From NCBI GenBank assembly GCA_030278955.1, contig JAOANR010000001.1:26107120-26171119 (forward strand): 64,000 bases of DNA. The letters run 5' to 3'. Every line of letters starts with the position of its first letter. The stretch's first letter is position 1. This DNA is from Hygrophila difformis (lineage: Eukaryota > Streptophyta > Magnoliopsida > Lamiales > Acanthaceae). A model generated the notes under the pieces. The model saw only the letters and a program-made list of their open reading frames with translations, searched no databases and was not told the origin of the DNA. Positions 45,740 through 56,910 of the stretch are shown piece by piece. Made by a program: the position numbers and the translations under genes.

Positions 45740-46320
45740 ATTAGTTACGAAAAGTATATTTCCGAGTTTCCCCGATTTTTAGATGAAGAAACCCATTCAG
45801 GGGTTGTAATATCATCGAGATTAGGGTTGGAAAAAGGCTATGAGACCCATAATCCGTAATAAAAAAGTAACCTAAGGTTATAAAGGATAGCTTTTCGAAA
45901 AACAAGCTGTAGCTAGGTATAAGGATAAACAGAGGTTTTGGAAGAAGACGAGGATAACAAGCAACAAAGGCCATGTTTGATGAATAAAAACATGACCCTT
46001 AGTGGTATTTATAGCCAAACAAATGGTTGATACCACTAAAATTAGATTAAACGTTATAGCCATTAATGGCACGTAAGTCCCACAAATAATGAATGGTCAC
46101 GTCATTTTCTGTGCAAACTGCCTCGAAAAGGCACAATTGCAGCGGTTACCAAGAATGGATGGATACGAATCTGTTTATCCCAATGAACATCCATTCAAAA
46201 TCTCCTAGAATGACGGGCGTCATCATTAACTGACACCCCGAGCTAAGGAGGTCCCAGACTTTTTCAGCGGATAAGGCCAAAAACATTGCCAAATATTCCA
46301 CTGAAAAACGGGGGGCAATT
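45740..46320 (+). other. 3' untranslated part of the Tat-type gypsy with polypurine tract
   Basis: No coding frame was recognised. It ends in the polypurine tract AAAACGGGGGGCAATT (46304-46320) immediately before the 3' LTR. On the minus strand a TATAAATACC near 46005 and a TGGTATCAACG near 45720 resemble a promoter and a primer site, but no LTR could be delimited. Confidence 0.45.
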
Positions 46321-46989
46321 TGTTTACACATGAAAAATGCGTTAATACAGCCCACATACATATCCAGGCCCAATTTGCATAAGGGCCAAATTTCTAGGCT
46401 TGATACGGAAAAGATAGCCCAAGACCAGCCCATGGACTCCGAAGGACATCGCTCGAGCAAGCCAAACTACTTAAATAAACGGTGCAACCCGGAAAAAGCC
46501 ATACCCGAGCACGATAACTGTGCAAGTACCACGAGTTAGAGGAAGCGGTTTCAGTACGTTACAAGGTGACGCCACCCCAAGCAAAGACTCTCATCACCCT
46601 CGCGGAAGCCTTATCCGCGCCAGTACCAGAATAAAGATGGGGAAACTCTTTTTTGAATTTCATCCTTATCCCTTTCCCCCAACTGGTGCCTCTTAACGAA
46701 CAGGCACCAGACGACAGACGTTGTATAAATATTAGAACTGAAGATGTAATTTGGGTTCCTCAACCACCAAACATTTCAATACAATGTCTTTATTTTTCCA
46801 GTACTTTACTTTTATTTATCGCTTTTCTTATTGCTTTCTTTACTGCTTTCGTTTACTGATTTCTTTCTTTTCCTTAGTTTGTTTCGCGATGCTCTAGTTC
46901 CTAGCATCCCTTGGGACTATCCGCATCCCGCCTTCCATTTTGATGGCTCAGTCTAGAGGATTAAGCATTACCCCGAAACGGGAGTAACA
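46321..46989 (+). repeat. 3' LTR of the Tat-type gypsy
   Basis: This 669 bp LTR starts TGTTTACACATGAAAAATG and ends CGGGAGTAACA, followed by the AGGGT duplication. Confidence 0.92.
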
Positions 46990-48077
46990 AGGGTATAGCC
47001 TCATGTTTTTTCTTTATTGATTTTCAATACGCGGGATTTGGAAATGGACTCCAGAAAGTGGTTATACCAATAAAGGAATTCCTTGTCTACATAGAGCATC
47101 CCATCTGAAATTTTGGGATAAAATGATGAAGATTGATGTTGCTACCAAAGAAATATTTGGAAAAGATACTATAGATCTAATGGAAAGACAATAACTCTTT
47201 ACGAGAATCAACAAGAAAATATTTGCACTCCTCCTTTTGATCATATCTCAAGGAAGTTCAAAATGAGGTCAGAAAATCTGACTAAGGAGCAGATGATTGA
47301 TGCCTATGTTGAAGAAATGAAAAAAGATCTCATTTCTCAATTTGAGGAAGAAAGATCAAACAGGTCAGATTCGACCATGGCATCTGAATATATGCAGGAT
47401 GCTTAAGACCAAGATGATGCTTGCATTGAAGACATCTTTAAATCCATCAAAGCTACATTGGTGGAAAAAATTTAAAAGAAAGATGGGGAAGTATCCTCCT
47501 CAAATCATTCATCTACAGGAAAGAAAATGACAGATTGAACCTTTTAGCCCTTTTATGTTGATAAACAGGGGTGACAAGATTAGGAAAATCCGGAAAGAAT
47601 AATAAAGCAAGATTGCTTTTATTATAGTGATTATTGCTCTTATTATTTTATGTTGTGAATTATTGTAATATACTGTACCCGACGCAGTGTTGCTACTGTT
47701 CATAAACAATTTACGCGTCCTTGCCTTTCTATAAATAGTGTAATAGACAGAGTTATATGGGTATCAATCTTTCTGCCTCTCTCTCTGCAATGTCCATGTA
47801 CTGAGCAATTCTCTTTGTAAAATAGTATTTGTTATTCTTATAAGAGTGCATTTGTAGAGTTGACTTATGATCTTTGTAAGTTTTCAATTTTTAAATCTGT
47901 CATTGTATTTAATTTTTAGTTTGTCTAATTTTAGATGCTATAATGGATAGCCTTATAGGCTAAATTAATTATGTGTTAACTCTTAATAGTTGATTACCCT
48001 AACATGGGTTTGACATTATTTATTGTCTAGAATTTATCAAGATTGGATAAAAATAATTGGCCTTGAAATAAAACTAT
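46990..48077 (+). pseudogene. Endogenous caulimovirid 3' part and promoter, inverted-repeat arm 1
   Basis: This resumes the viral integrant after the gypsy insertion. Broken frames contain GIPCLHRASHLKFWDKMMKI (near 47076), then MRKKDQTGQIRPWHLNICRM in a shadow frame. The real C-terminal frame is acidic and lysine-rich with the segment MASEYMQDA and ends in a stop near 47538. A non-coding intergenic region follows with a TATA box at 47729-47737 and a pyrimidine-rich CTGCCTCTCTCTCTG leader start near 47775. The whole arm is repeated in inverse orientation at 48714-49800. Confidence 0.72.
47729..47737 (+). promoter_or_regulatory. Viral-type promoter TATA box, arm 1
   Basis: TCTATAAATA lies in the intergenic region after the last viral frame, where caulimovirids carry their pregenomic RNA promoter. 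It would drive transcription rightward through the loop into arm 2. Activity is inferred only. Confidence 0.5.
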
Positions 48078-48713
48078 GAATTAGGCAAGAACTTTCTATC
48101 TATGTTCTCAGATAAGGAAAGAAGGGGATAGGCAGCTTTACTTTATATACAATACAATGCACAGGCGAGTTTAAGGCTAAAGCCAATGCTAAACCAGCCT
48201 TATTTAATAGACAAAGACCTTTTTTAGAGGAAGCTAAATCAGTGACACACAAAAGCTTTATAGTAAGGAGAATTGGCATCGGTGATGGGGTCAACATCCT
48301 TCCGAGAGGACCGCTCTAGTTGTTGAGAAGGAGACCTTATGCTTCGTAACATAGAGCTAAATACCTAATCTCGAATATAAAGTATCATCTCTTAAGACAA
48401 AGAAAGTAGTACTTTCATTTCCACCAGGAGTTTGTAAAGCTGGACAATTCTATTACACAGAATAAAGAGCTAAATGAAAAGATAGAAAAGGCACGTTCTA
48501 ATTGCTTTTACTCAGATAGGGGAAAGCGCTGTTTCCCAACAAAGAGTTAGCCTAGGAAAGCAAACAAACAAACTGAACAAAAACAGATTGCAAGACAAAG
48601 CAAAGAAGTAGGTTTGAAAGTACTATCCATAAAAATATGAAAGATATGATTCCAACTTACCCATAACGCCTTTACTTTGATAAAATTGAGATTTATACAG
48701 GAGCCATATGTTA
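48078..48713. other. Loop between the two viral arms
   Basis: This 636 bp of single-copy sequence lies between the inverted arms, bounded by 'ggccttgaaataaaactatg' and its complement. It carries short frames only and is probably viral leader sequence, though no motif proves it. Confidence 0.55.
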
Positions 48714-49800
48714 ATCATAGTTTTATTTCAAGGCCAGTTATTTTTATCCAACATTGATAAATTTAGATAATAAATAATGTCAAACTCATGTTAGGGTAAT
48801 AAACTATTAAGAGTTGACACATAATTAATTTAGCCTACAAGGCTATCCATTAAAGCATCTAAAATTAAACAAACTAAAATTAAATGCAATGATAGATTTA
48901 AAAATTGAAAACTTACAAAGATCAGAAGTCAATTCCACAAATGCACTCTTATAAGAATAATAAATATTTTACAAAGAAAATTGCTCATCACATGAGCATT
49001 GAAGACAGGGAGAGAAAGATTGATACCGATGCAACTCTGTATATCACATTATTTATAGAAGCGCAAAGACGCGTAAACTGTTTATGAACAGTAGCAATAA
49101 TGCGCCAGGTACGATATATTACAATAATACACAACATAAAATAATAAGAGCAATAATTCATAATAATAAAAACAATCTTGCTTTATTATTCTTTCCGGAT
49201 TTTCGGGATCTTGTCACCCCTGCTTATCAACAGAAAAGGGCCAAAGGGTTTAATCTGTCATTTTCTTTCTTGTGGCTGATTGATTTGGTAAGGATGCTTC
49301 CTCATCTTTCTTTTTAATTTTTTCCACCAAGATATCTTTGATGGCTTTAAAGATGTCTTCAATGCAAATATCATCTTGGTCTTGAACATCCTGCATATAT
49401 TCAGATGCCATGGTCGAATATGACATGTTTGATCTTTCTTCCTCACATTGAGAAATAAGATCTTTTTTCATTTCTTCAACGTAGGCAGCAATCACCTGCT
49501 CCTTAGTCAGATTTTTTAATCTTATTTTGAATTTCTTTGAGATATGATCAAAAGGAGAAGGAGTGCAAATATTTTTCTTGAATTCTCATAAAGACTTCTC
49601 TGTCTTTCCATGAGATCCATAGTATCTTTTCCAAATATTTCTTTGGTAGCAGGATCAATCTTCATCATTTTATCCCAAAATTTCACATGGGATGCTCTAT
49701 GTTGGCAAGAAATTCCTTTATTGGTATAACCAATTTTTGGAGTCCATTTCCAAATCTAGGGTATTGAAAATTCAATAAAGAAAAAACATGAGGCTATACC
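48714..49800 (-). pseudogene. Endogenous caulimovirid 3' part and promoter, inverted-repeat arm 2
   Basis: This is the inverse of 46990-48077 with scattered substitutions and small indels. The minus-strand frame at 49495-49250 (IAAYVEEMKKDLISQCEEER) is less damaged than in arm 1. The matching TATA box lies at 49060-49051 on the minus strand. The arm ends at 49800, where the sequence 'ggtatagcctcatg' (complement) meets a minus-strand Copia fragment. The same phrase in arm 1 sits at the AGGGT junction. Confidence 0.72.
49051..49060 (-). promoter_or_regulatory. Viral-type promoter TATA box, arm 2
   Basis: The minus strand reads TTCTATAAAT, the mirror of the arm 1 box. It points leftward through the loop toward arm 1, so the two promoters are convergent. 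Confidence 0.45.
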
Positions 49801-51647
49801 CTCAATATACAGACGAGTCCATCTTGTTGATGCATCAACTAACACCAAAAAGTATTTAAATGGTCCACATGGTGGATTTATAGGTCCACATATATCACCC
49901 TGAATTTGTTTAAGAAATACGGGGGGATTCAATTCCAACTTTGGTTGTTGATGGTCTAATAATTAGTTTTCCATATGAACAAGCGACACATGTAAATTCA
50001 TTTGAATTTGGAAATTTCTTTTCCCTTTACGGGATATGACCATATGAATTTTCAATTATTCACTTTATCATGGTACATGCAGGGTGGCCAAACGATCATG
50101 CCAAATTAAAAATTCAGTTGGAATTATAGGCTTCAGTGATATACGTGCGTGTGTGTATAATATAGTCCAGAAGAAAGATAAGGTAAATTTTCCAATACAT
50201 GCTTCATATCAAGAATATTTTTGTGGTCAATAAATATTCACCAGTCCCTTTGATCAATGTCTCAATAAAATATCCATTTCCACGAATATCTTTAAAACTC
50301 AACAAGTTTCTTCGAGACTTAGGAGATAATAGTGTATTTTCAATAATGAGTATTGTTTCATTTAGAAGAGCCTTTGATCATATTTGCACATCCATATATT
50401 GTATTAATTAGTGTATTTCCCAATTTTGTATAAGAAAAAATAATTCTCATTTCTTAATATTGTGTAGATATTGGCACTATCAATTAGGACGTGTCATTCT
50501 AATTGGCGTTCATTTCTTCTTCAAGAAGAAGATAGTATATTAATAAATATAAATATCCATTTATAACAATTATATAGCAAGATGTAATACATTAGTCAAC
50601 AAAAGATATACATAAAAAACATATTAAAAAGGTGTATAGCAAAATGAATTACATTAGTTCTTATCATCTATACTAAAATTTCGTATAAAAGAGGTTTCAA
50701 CATCTATCTCGAAAGAGTTAGCTTCTTCGGGACTTGGCATTATCGGCATACTAAGATCATTATTGATAACCAAATTTGTCCAACCATTTTTTCTTTTCCT
50801 TTATTGAGTGGTACGACAAGTCCGGGACCAATGTCCTTCCATTCGGCATCAACGACACTTGCCTCTATCATCTTGTCCTTTTTCATTTATTTGATTATTT
50901 TTATTTGGCACAAATCTTCTGTAAGAATAATTCTGATTTTGGCCACGTACACAACCTCAATCTCAACCACTTTTCATTTTCCCTTTGTTGAGTCTTGGTA
51001 TAACTTTACAAGATGTTCCGCAGTACGACAAGTCTGAGACCAATGTCCACCCATTTCCATTCTGTATTAGCGGCACTTGTCTCTATAATATTCCCATATT
51101 TCATTTGTTTGATTATTTTTATAGGGCTCAATCTTCTGTAAATAAAATTTTGATTTTTGCCACGTACACAACCTCAATCACGACCACGACCACAACCATG
51201 ACCGTGATCATAACCACGATAGCGACCACGTCCGTGGTGTCCACCTCGTATATTATCCCAAGTTTGTGATTTCTAGAGATTTGAGTCACATTCGCTTCTG
51301 GGAATGGACTAACACGGTAACACCAGTGGGTCGTGTTTCAAGGCTCTTTAATAATAACTCATTATTTTGTTCAGCCAACAACAAACATACAATGAGTTCA
51401 GAATATTTTGTAAATCTTCTTTCTTGATATTGCTGTTACAGGAGCAAATTCGGGGCGTGGAATATAGTAAAGGTTCGTTCAAGCATATCATCCTCAGTTG
51501 CCTTTTCACAGCACAATTTCATATGTGAAGTGATTCGAAACATGACAGAATTATAATCACTAGCAGTTTTAGAATCCTGCAACCTTAATGTCAGCCAATC
51601 GTTTCTTGCTTTAGGCAAGTTGACAATCTTCAGGTGATCATATCATT
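49801..51647 (-). pseudogene. Copia fragment: gag middle to integrase start, minus strand
   Basis: Minus-strand reading runs from gag (PKARNDWLTLRLQDSKTASD at 51615, continuing MLERTFTIFHAP), through a Gly/Arg-rich tract (about 51290-51160) and a decayed knuckle region, to the integrase entry QIQGDICGPINPPCGPFKYF at 49900-49840, where it is cut by the viral arm. Stops and frameshifts are many. Its gag is the same family as the plus-strand gag at 59126. The 5' part of this gag lies at 56184-56418, separated by the 4.5 kb insertion. Confidence 0.75.
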
Positions 51648-52904
51648 TGATAATGGCCAGAAACGACCATTATTTTCAATCCATTTCCGTGTCTTAAACG
51701 GGCATTTGATCGCATTTCGGTCTTACATTAAGTAAGAAAGCAGTCGAATTGGACTGATTTATGCATAATTGTAAAAATAATAAGCTGATGTGAAAAAGGC
51801 ATAAATATGTGATTTTATTACATATTTATGTTAGAAAAATCCAAAAACATGAGAAAAAGAAAAGAAAAGAAAAAGGAATGAAAAAGATGGGAAAAAGAGA
51901 GAAAAGCCCACAAAAAGAATACTTTCGGCCCATCTGGCCCAATCCGGCAGGCCCAGGAACACCTTTGTCGCGGAGGCCCCTTTGTCGCGATGCATGGTTC
52001 CGCGACAAAGGAGGGTTCCGCGACCAAGCAAGCTCAGATGAAGGAAAAGACCAGCCAGAGCCACCTGTCGCGATACCTTTGTCGCGATGCCCTGTTCCGC
52101 GACAAAGGTCCGTTCCGCGACAAAGATGCATTTTTAGAGACACAAGACCCAGTCGAGAAGCTTTGCCACATGCAGTGTGTTCCGCGACCAAACTTGGTGC
52201 TCCGAGACAAAGCTGTGATGTGTGTGATGTCTTGAGACACAATGGGCTCAAATCAAGGCCCATAAGCTTAGGGTTTCCCCTCTATAAATATGAGGTGTTT
52301 CCTTTGAGCTAGAGGTTGGAAGAATTTTAGAGAAAATATACCTTCTTGAAGACAAGTTGGGGAGTTCAGTAGTTTAGTTTAGTTTAGGGTAGTTTAGTTA
52401 GATTTTTCTTGTATTATTTAATTCATGCACTAGTTAGATGTAGTTTATTGCACTTTGGTTAGATAGCCAGTTTTACATCTTATTTCTTGTTCTAAACTTT
52501 TGTTTAAGGGTTTGTGGTGCCCAAATCATGGGTATGAACAACTCCATTTAATAACATGGGAAAACATTCTCCATTTGTGTCCCAAAATCATGAAATGGGT
52601 CTCACACCCCATGGATCTTGCTGTTTTCGTTTTCCTTGGGTCATTTGATCCTCGTTTTGCATTCTAATGTCACTGCTTGGTGACTTTTTCTTGGGATAAT
52701 GTTGCATGCTTATGGGTGACCAAGCTTAGATTAGGGTCTCTTAAGTTTTAAGTTTGTTTTATTTCCATTATGTTTAAGCATGTTCTAGCTAGATTCATAT
52801 TCTGTTTTGTTATTTTGAGCTTAGTTTAGCTTTTGAATCTGAAATGGGTGAGATCACACATAATGCATGCCACTGTTCCACTTTACTTTTCTGACATGTG
52901 TACT

Positions 52905-53395
52905 GGACACACCTTTGTCGCGGAACAACTCTTGTCGCGGAACCACGTTCCGCGACAAAATGACGCTTTGGCGACAAAGGTGCCAAAGAACATTTGTTAA
53001 CCACTATTTAAAACCCTTGGTCGCGAAACAACCCTTGGCGCGGAACCACGTTCCGCGACAAAATCCTGATTAGCGACCAAGGACCCAAATGCTTGTGATT
53101 TTATTCTGGAAGGGCTTTGTCGCGAAGCAACCTTGTCGCGGAACCACGTTCCGCGACAAAACCTCTTGTTCCGCGACAAGAATTATGCCTTGTCCAATTT
53201 TCAACCTTTTTGTCGCTATGCCCCTTGTCGCGGAACCACGTTCCGCGACAAATTTTCTTTACTTAGCGACAAAGCAAACCCTAAATTTTCAGAATCCCAT
53301 TTCTCTTATTGCCCACCCCCTTGTCGCGAAACCTTTGTCGTGGAGCCACGCTCCGCGACACAAATTCTGCATCGCGACAAGGTGGCACCTTTTTG
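52905..53395. repeat. Array of five GC-rich hairpin units
   Basis: Palindromes with 12 bp arms TTGTCGCGGAAC around a CAC loop occur at 52932, about 53032, 53133, 53225 and 53335 (last one decayed), spaced 92-110 bp. Each is flanked by an outer inverted pair, TTTGTCGCG before and CGACAAAGG after. A looser set of the same words is at 51965-52220. The block is CpG-dense against an AT-rich background. Confidence 0.85.
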
Positions 53396-55740
53396 CCAAA
53401 TTTTCATTCTTCATCCCACTCCTTTAATTAATTGAACCTTTATATTAATATTTTGAGGTTGAAATCCAATGATCTCAACCCATGATTAAGTTGATATGAA
53501 GAATTTTGTTCAAATTCCCATTAAAAGATTTTTCTACAAATGATTAAACTCTTATGATCTAAGTATATAATCCGGACTGTAATTAATTAATTATGGAATG
53601 AGAGATTATTTAGACCATAAAGAGTAATTATGGAATCATTTCCATACCCTTGCATGAGAAACCAATGTCTCTCATGCAAGATGACCCAAAACATTTTATT
53701 TTATTTTATTTATTTTGCCTTTTCCGTGTTGTGTGAAACAGCTAGTAAGAGATATAACAGACTAATGTTGGCGGGTAGTCCCACACGGATAACTAGCTCG
53801 TGGTCTGTATATTAATTATTAGATGTTATTTTGCATGGTCTGGATAGCGGTCAGTGGAAGCCTTGGCGGTTCGTCCATCTGGGATTATAATAGCTGCTCA
53901 GCTGATTCCTATCCGGATACAGTTTCTTTTCTTTATTTTAATTTCAAACCTGAATTTTGAGCTGCAGTAGTATCAAACGATGTCGATCAACATTGCTTGA
54001 ATAGTATTACAGTAAGAAAACATGTAGGTTTTTCTCTCATTTCACAGATAGTAGGGGTCTTGATGATAGCGATCACTGTTATTAAGATCCTCTGCTGTCT
54101 AAAATCATCCCACCTGGAATAGTCAGGACCTGGATAGCAGATGTTTGCAGTCCGGATTATCTTGACTATTCTTGTCATCTTTTTAGCCAAAATGAATTCT
54201 TCTCATCTCCGGCTATTTCATCTCTGTGTGTCAACTTCTGTCTAAACCCGCCTTATATTTTGGGTTATTTATTTTACACTTCTCTATAAATTTATGCATG
54301 ATATTATTATGTAGATATTGTGGTCAATATTATTTTGGGATCCTTCCCTTGGACACAGGAGTCTTGATTTTAAATCAGATGTTTCATAATAAATTTCCAA
54401 CAAAAATTCATTTATAAATCCGGATCTGAGTAAGGGATAAATTCCACAGTTATGACTAATTCATATCCGACTGGGGGTTGATTTAAGGAAATTAGAAGCA
54501 GAGTCAGCGATTAGGTCTCACCTAGACTGAAAGGATCTGTGTTTTAATTGAGAGTCTAGTACCTGATAGGGAATGATTTTCAGATTTATTATTTTCCAAA
54601 ATTGCTGTTTGTTGGAAATCTTGTATTAAATATTGCACTGGATCAGATTCCACTTGGATTCCGATAAGGTGTAATAGATAATACTAGAGGAACAACATTC
54701 GGGCCTTGGTTATTTTCTAAGGTAAGGATGAGTATTCTTTCGACTACTATCCTCTTCCGCCAAAGCCTATTTTTGAGTCCTAAGTGAGTGCATCCGGAAC
54801 GAACTGATTTATTAGTTCGTTTCATTAGTTTGTATCTCATAACCACCCGACGGGAAGTGAACACTGCAAGCGGTTCACCGAGAATAGGGAATTCTTGATC
54901 CACACCCAGTCATTCTGACTGGGGGCTTTCTTTTACTACCAGGGTCAGACTTTCAAAAACCTCCGAGTGATAGGATTTTAAATGCTTTCTTTATTGCTTT
55001 CTTTTAAAATGCTTCCGTTAGAGGTCACTCGGTTGTATTGAGAGTTGTGTAACTGCTACTAGGACTGAGAGTTAAGGGATAGTTCAGGGCTTGATTAGAA
55101 TCTTTGGGTGTGACATGGGGGAATGATAGCAGTACTTGACACTTCAATAAATGATCTGTCAGGTGTTGCTTGTCCACCACAGATAAATGACGCGCTCTGA
55201 CGGGAGCAGTTGTGAGTCTGTGGTATCTTAGAATTTGTTGCCTTAAGAGCATGTAAACTCTTACTGTAAGTACCTGTCTGTTAAAGGGAACATGGTATAG
55301 AGAGCATGAGAATTAGCTAATTGATGGATTATCCCAAGCTAAAATCTGTGTATTAAAATAGAAGTTTAACTGTGTTTCATCTGAATCTTGTCCAATCTTT
55401 ATTATTTTCTTCCTGACTCTTCTGTCTCATTTTAAATCTGCTTTTTTAGATAATCTTACCACTTTCTTAGAATAATTCTATTGCTTTCTTAGATTAAATT
55501 TAATTCGCTTTCTAGAATAATTTTATCTGCATTATTTTAATTGCCTTCATAATCTAATTTAAATTATGTCAAGTAGTTGTTAGTCATTTCTCAACTTGAA
55601 TTGAGTAACCGAGTGGAAAATCTTAGTAAACGACGTGGGCCCTGCTTCTATCGCACATCCTCCAGTGAACGATCCGGTCTTACTATAAATTACTGCAATT
55701 TTTGACACCGTGCGCTTTCGGGCCACGATTTCTTACACAC

Positions 55741-56183
55741 GAGCAATAAAAATATGACTACTTATAAATATATCCCTAATCACAACCCCGTCATCATAAA
55801 TTGGTTTCATTAAATAAGAACTAAACCAGGATCACGATTTTTCGGAAAATACTCATGCAGTGGGAATCAGCCAAAAGTTTCATGGCAGGAAATCTTATGG
55901 CAAGAATTGATGAGAAGTATCATGGCATATTTGCCGGGGATCCTCAGTGTGACAGGCTGAAGGTCAACCTATCCCGGCTGTGCCATGCGATTTGTCAACA
56001 TTTCATGACAGAGAGGGCCACAGTGCCATTTGAAACCAATGCACCATGCTTGAGTAATAAAAAGACTAATAATCTTGATATATCCCTAAACCCTTTCCCG
56101 TGAATTATAACTCTTTTCATTTAATAAATCTAACCTGGTATATTTTAGAAATGCTCGTGCGGACGAAATTGTCAAAAGTTTCA
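55741..56183 (+). repeat. Duplicated 3' end of the 4.5 kb element
   Basis: The segment 'gagcaataaaaatatgact...aaaagtttca' (55741-55880) is repeated, diverged, at 56050-56183, the second copy ending exactly at the element's 3' end. Between them is a GC-richer insert holding most of the frame 55855-56103. Confidence 0.6.
55855..56103 (+). CDS. Unrecognised 82-codon open frame in the 4.5 kb element
   Basis: The frame starts MQWESAKSFMAGNLMARIDE, continues with a segment containing two cysteines near CDRLKVNLSRLCHAICQHF, and ends NPFP. Composition is protein-like and less AT-biased than its flanks. No family was recognised. The start and end fall within the duplicated 3' sequence, so the true coding part may be only the middle 55 residues. 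It could be a captured gene fragment or chance. Confidence 0.2.
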   Translation: MQWESAKSFMAGNLMARIDEKYHGIFAGDPQCDRLKVNLSRLCHAICQHFMTERATVPFETNAPCLSNKKTNNLDISLNPFP

Positions 56184-56418
56184 TCATTCTTTTAAATTCT
56201 CCCAAAGATCAGCAGGATCTTGAAGGGTCAGATATTCAGACTTCAAGTCCGAATTAAAATGATGACGTAGAATAATCATCGTCATTGCTCTTTTCAATAG
56301 TTTTTTGTTTCCAATTCACCGATTTAAGATGCATTTTCACATCTATTGCCCATAATTGATAATTTCTTCTAGAAGCCTCGAGGGGCGTAAAAAACTATTT
56401 TGCAATGTTATACATAAT
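56184..56418 (-). pseudogene. 5' part of Copia gag, minus strand
   Basis: Minus-strand reading from the ATG at 56418 contains ITQ-like start codons, an early TAG, then FYAPRGF-type and NYQLWAIDVKMHL segments, matching the plus-strand gag at 59126. It ends at the TCATT duplication and continues at 51647. Confidence 0.72.
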
Positions 56419-56589
56419 TTATATTGAAAATAGTAGGAATATATTACCTCAAATGACTTTCTTGTGGATTTGGAGAATTTTTCAACAAAACCATAGTATG
56501 AAATGAAATTTCAGGGAAACTCGAGCAAAACAATGGTATGAACTTGTTATTTCTACAACTCCAATAACGCTCGTGTTGATAACATGTTA

Positions 56590-56910
56590 TTATTATATAA
56601 CTACACCTATATAAGTAATATAATATGAGAGATCTGATGTGAGTTGGGGTATCATTTAATGCAAGATAATGCACAGTAAGAGAGTGGAAATGGGGTAGAG
56701 AAATGTAATGAATGACAGATTATGTAAATTGATTGTAATAATCTTTCACCAAGGAACGAACATATATATTGGCAGAGAGATGGCCACTGCTGCTATTACC
56801 CATACTAATCTAATCAGTAACAAGACATCCGCACTTCTCTTCAATGTTGTAGTAGGTACATGCATTTGCAATTGTTGATGCATTTGTGAAGTAGATACAT
56901 GTATAACTCT
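56590..56910 (-). repeat. Probable Copia LTR, minus strand
   Basis: Between the RNase H end and the gag start on the minus strand lies AT-rich sequence bounded by CCAATAGGGAGAG (polypurine-like, near 56910) and TGTTATCAACACGAGC (primer-site-like, near 56590). A homologous end segment lies at 58878-58962 on the plus strand. The order RNase H, LTR, gag means two elements share an LTR. Confidence 0.45.

Larger units (their letters stand above)
35069..46989 (+). mobile_element. Ty3/gypsy retrotransposon, Tat-type, nested in the viral sequence
   Basis: The 11.9 kb insertion is flanked by AGGGT (35064-35068 and 46990-46994). LTRs at 35069-35740 and 46321-46989 begin TG and end GAGTAACA, with roughly 10% divergence by eye over the first 200 bp. 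A primer-site-like TGTTGGCGACCACGGTGGGA follows the 5' LTR, and a polypurine tract AAAACGGGGGGCAATT precedes the 3' LTR. Internal order: gag, protease, RT, RNase H, second (archaeal-type) RNase H, start of integrase. The rest of integrase is lost near other insertions. The second RNase H points to the Tat lineage. The element contains a foldback element (38167-39388) and a minus-strand LTR region (42323-44470). Confidence 0.92.
51648..56183 (+). mobile_element. 4.5 kb TG...CA element (solo LTR or non-autonomous), TSD TCATT
   Basis: It begins TGATAATGGCCAGAAACG, ends GTCAAAAGTTTCA and is flanked by TCATT (51643-51647 and 56184-56188). It splits one Copia gag. No internal LTR pair was found, so it is either a very long solo LTR or an element whose LTRs are not recognisable. 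A TATA box TATAAATATG near 52284 suggests U3 on the left. Contents include GC-rich palindrome arrays (51965-52220 and 52905-53395), a short frame at 55855-56103 and a duplicated 3' end. Confidence 0.75.

Noticed and set aside
45697..46020. Minus-strand TATA box and TGGTATCAACG as a new LTR and primer site
   Set aside because: No LTR end pair or target duplication could be placed, and the primer match is incomplete; only mentioned under the gypsy 3' region.
51809..52312. 167-codon frame and several overlapping frames on both strands
   Set aside because: They arise from the GC-rich palindrome array, which is open in many frames; no domain and no consistent frame across units.
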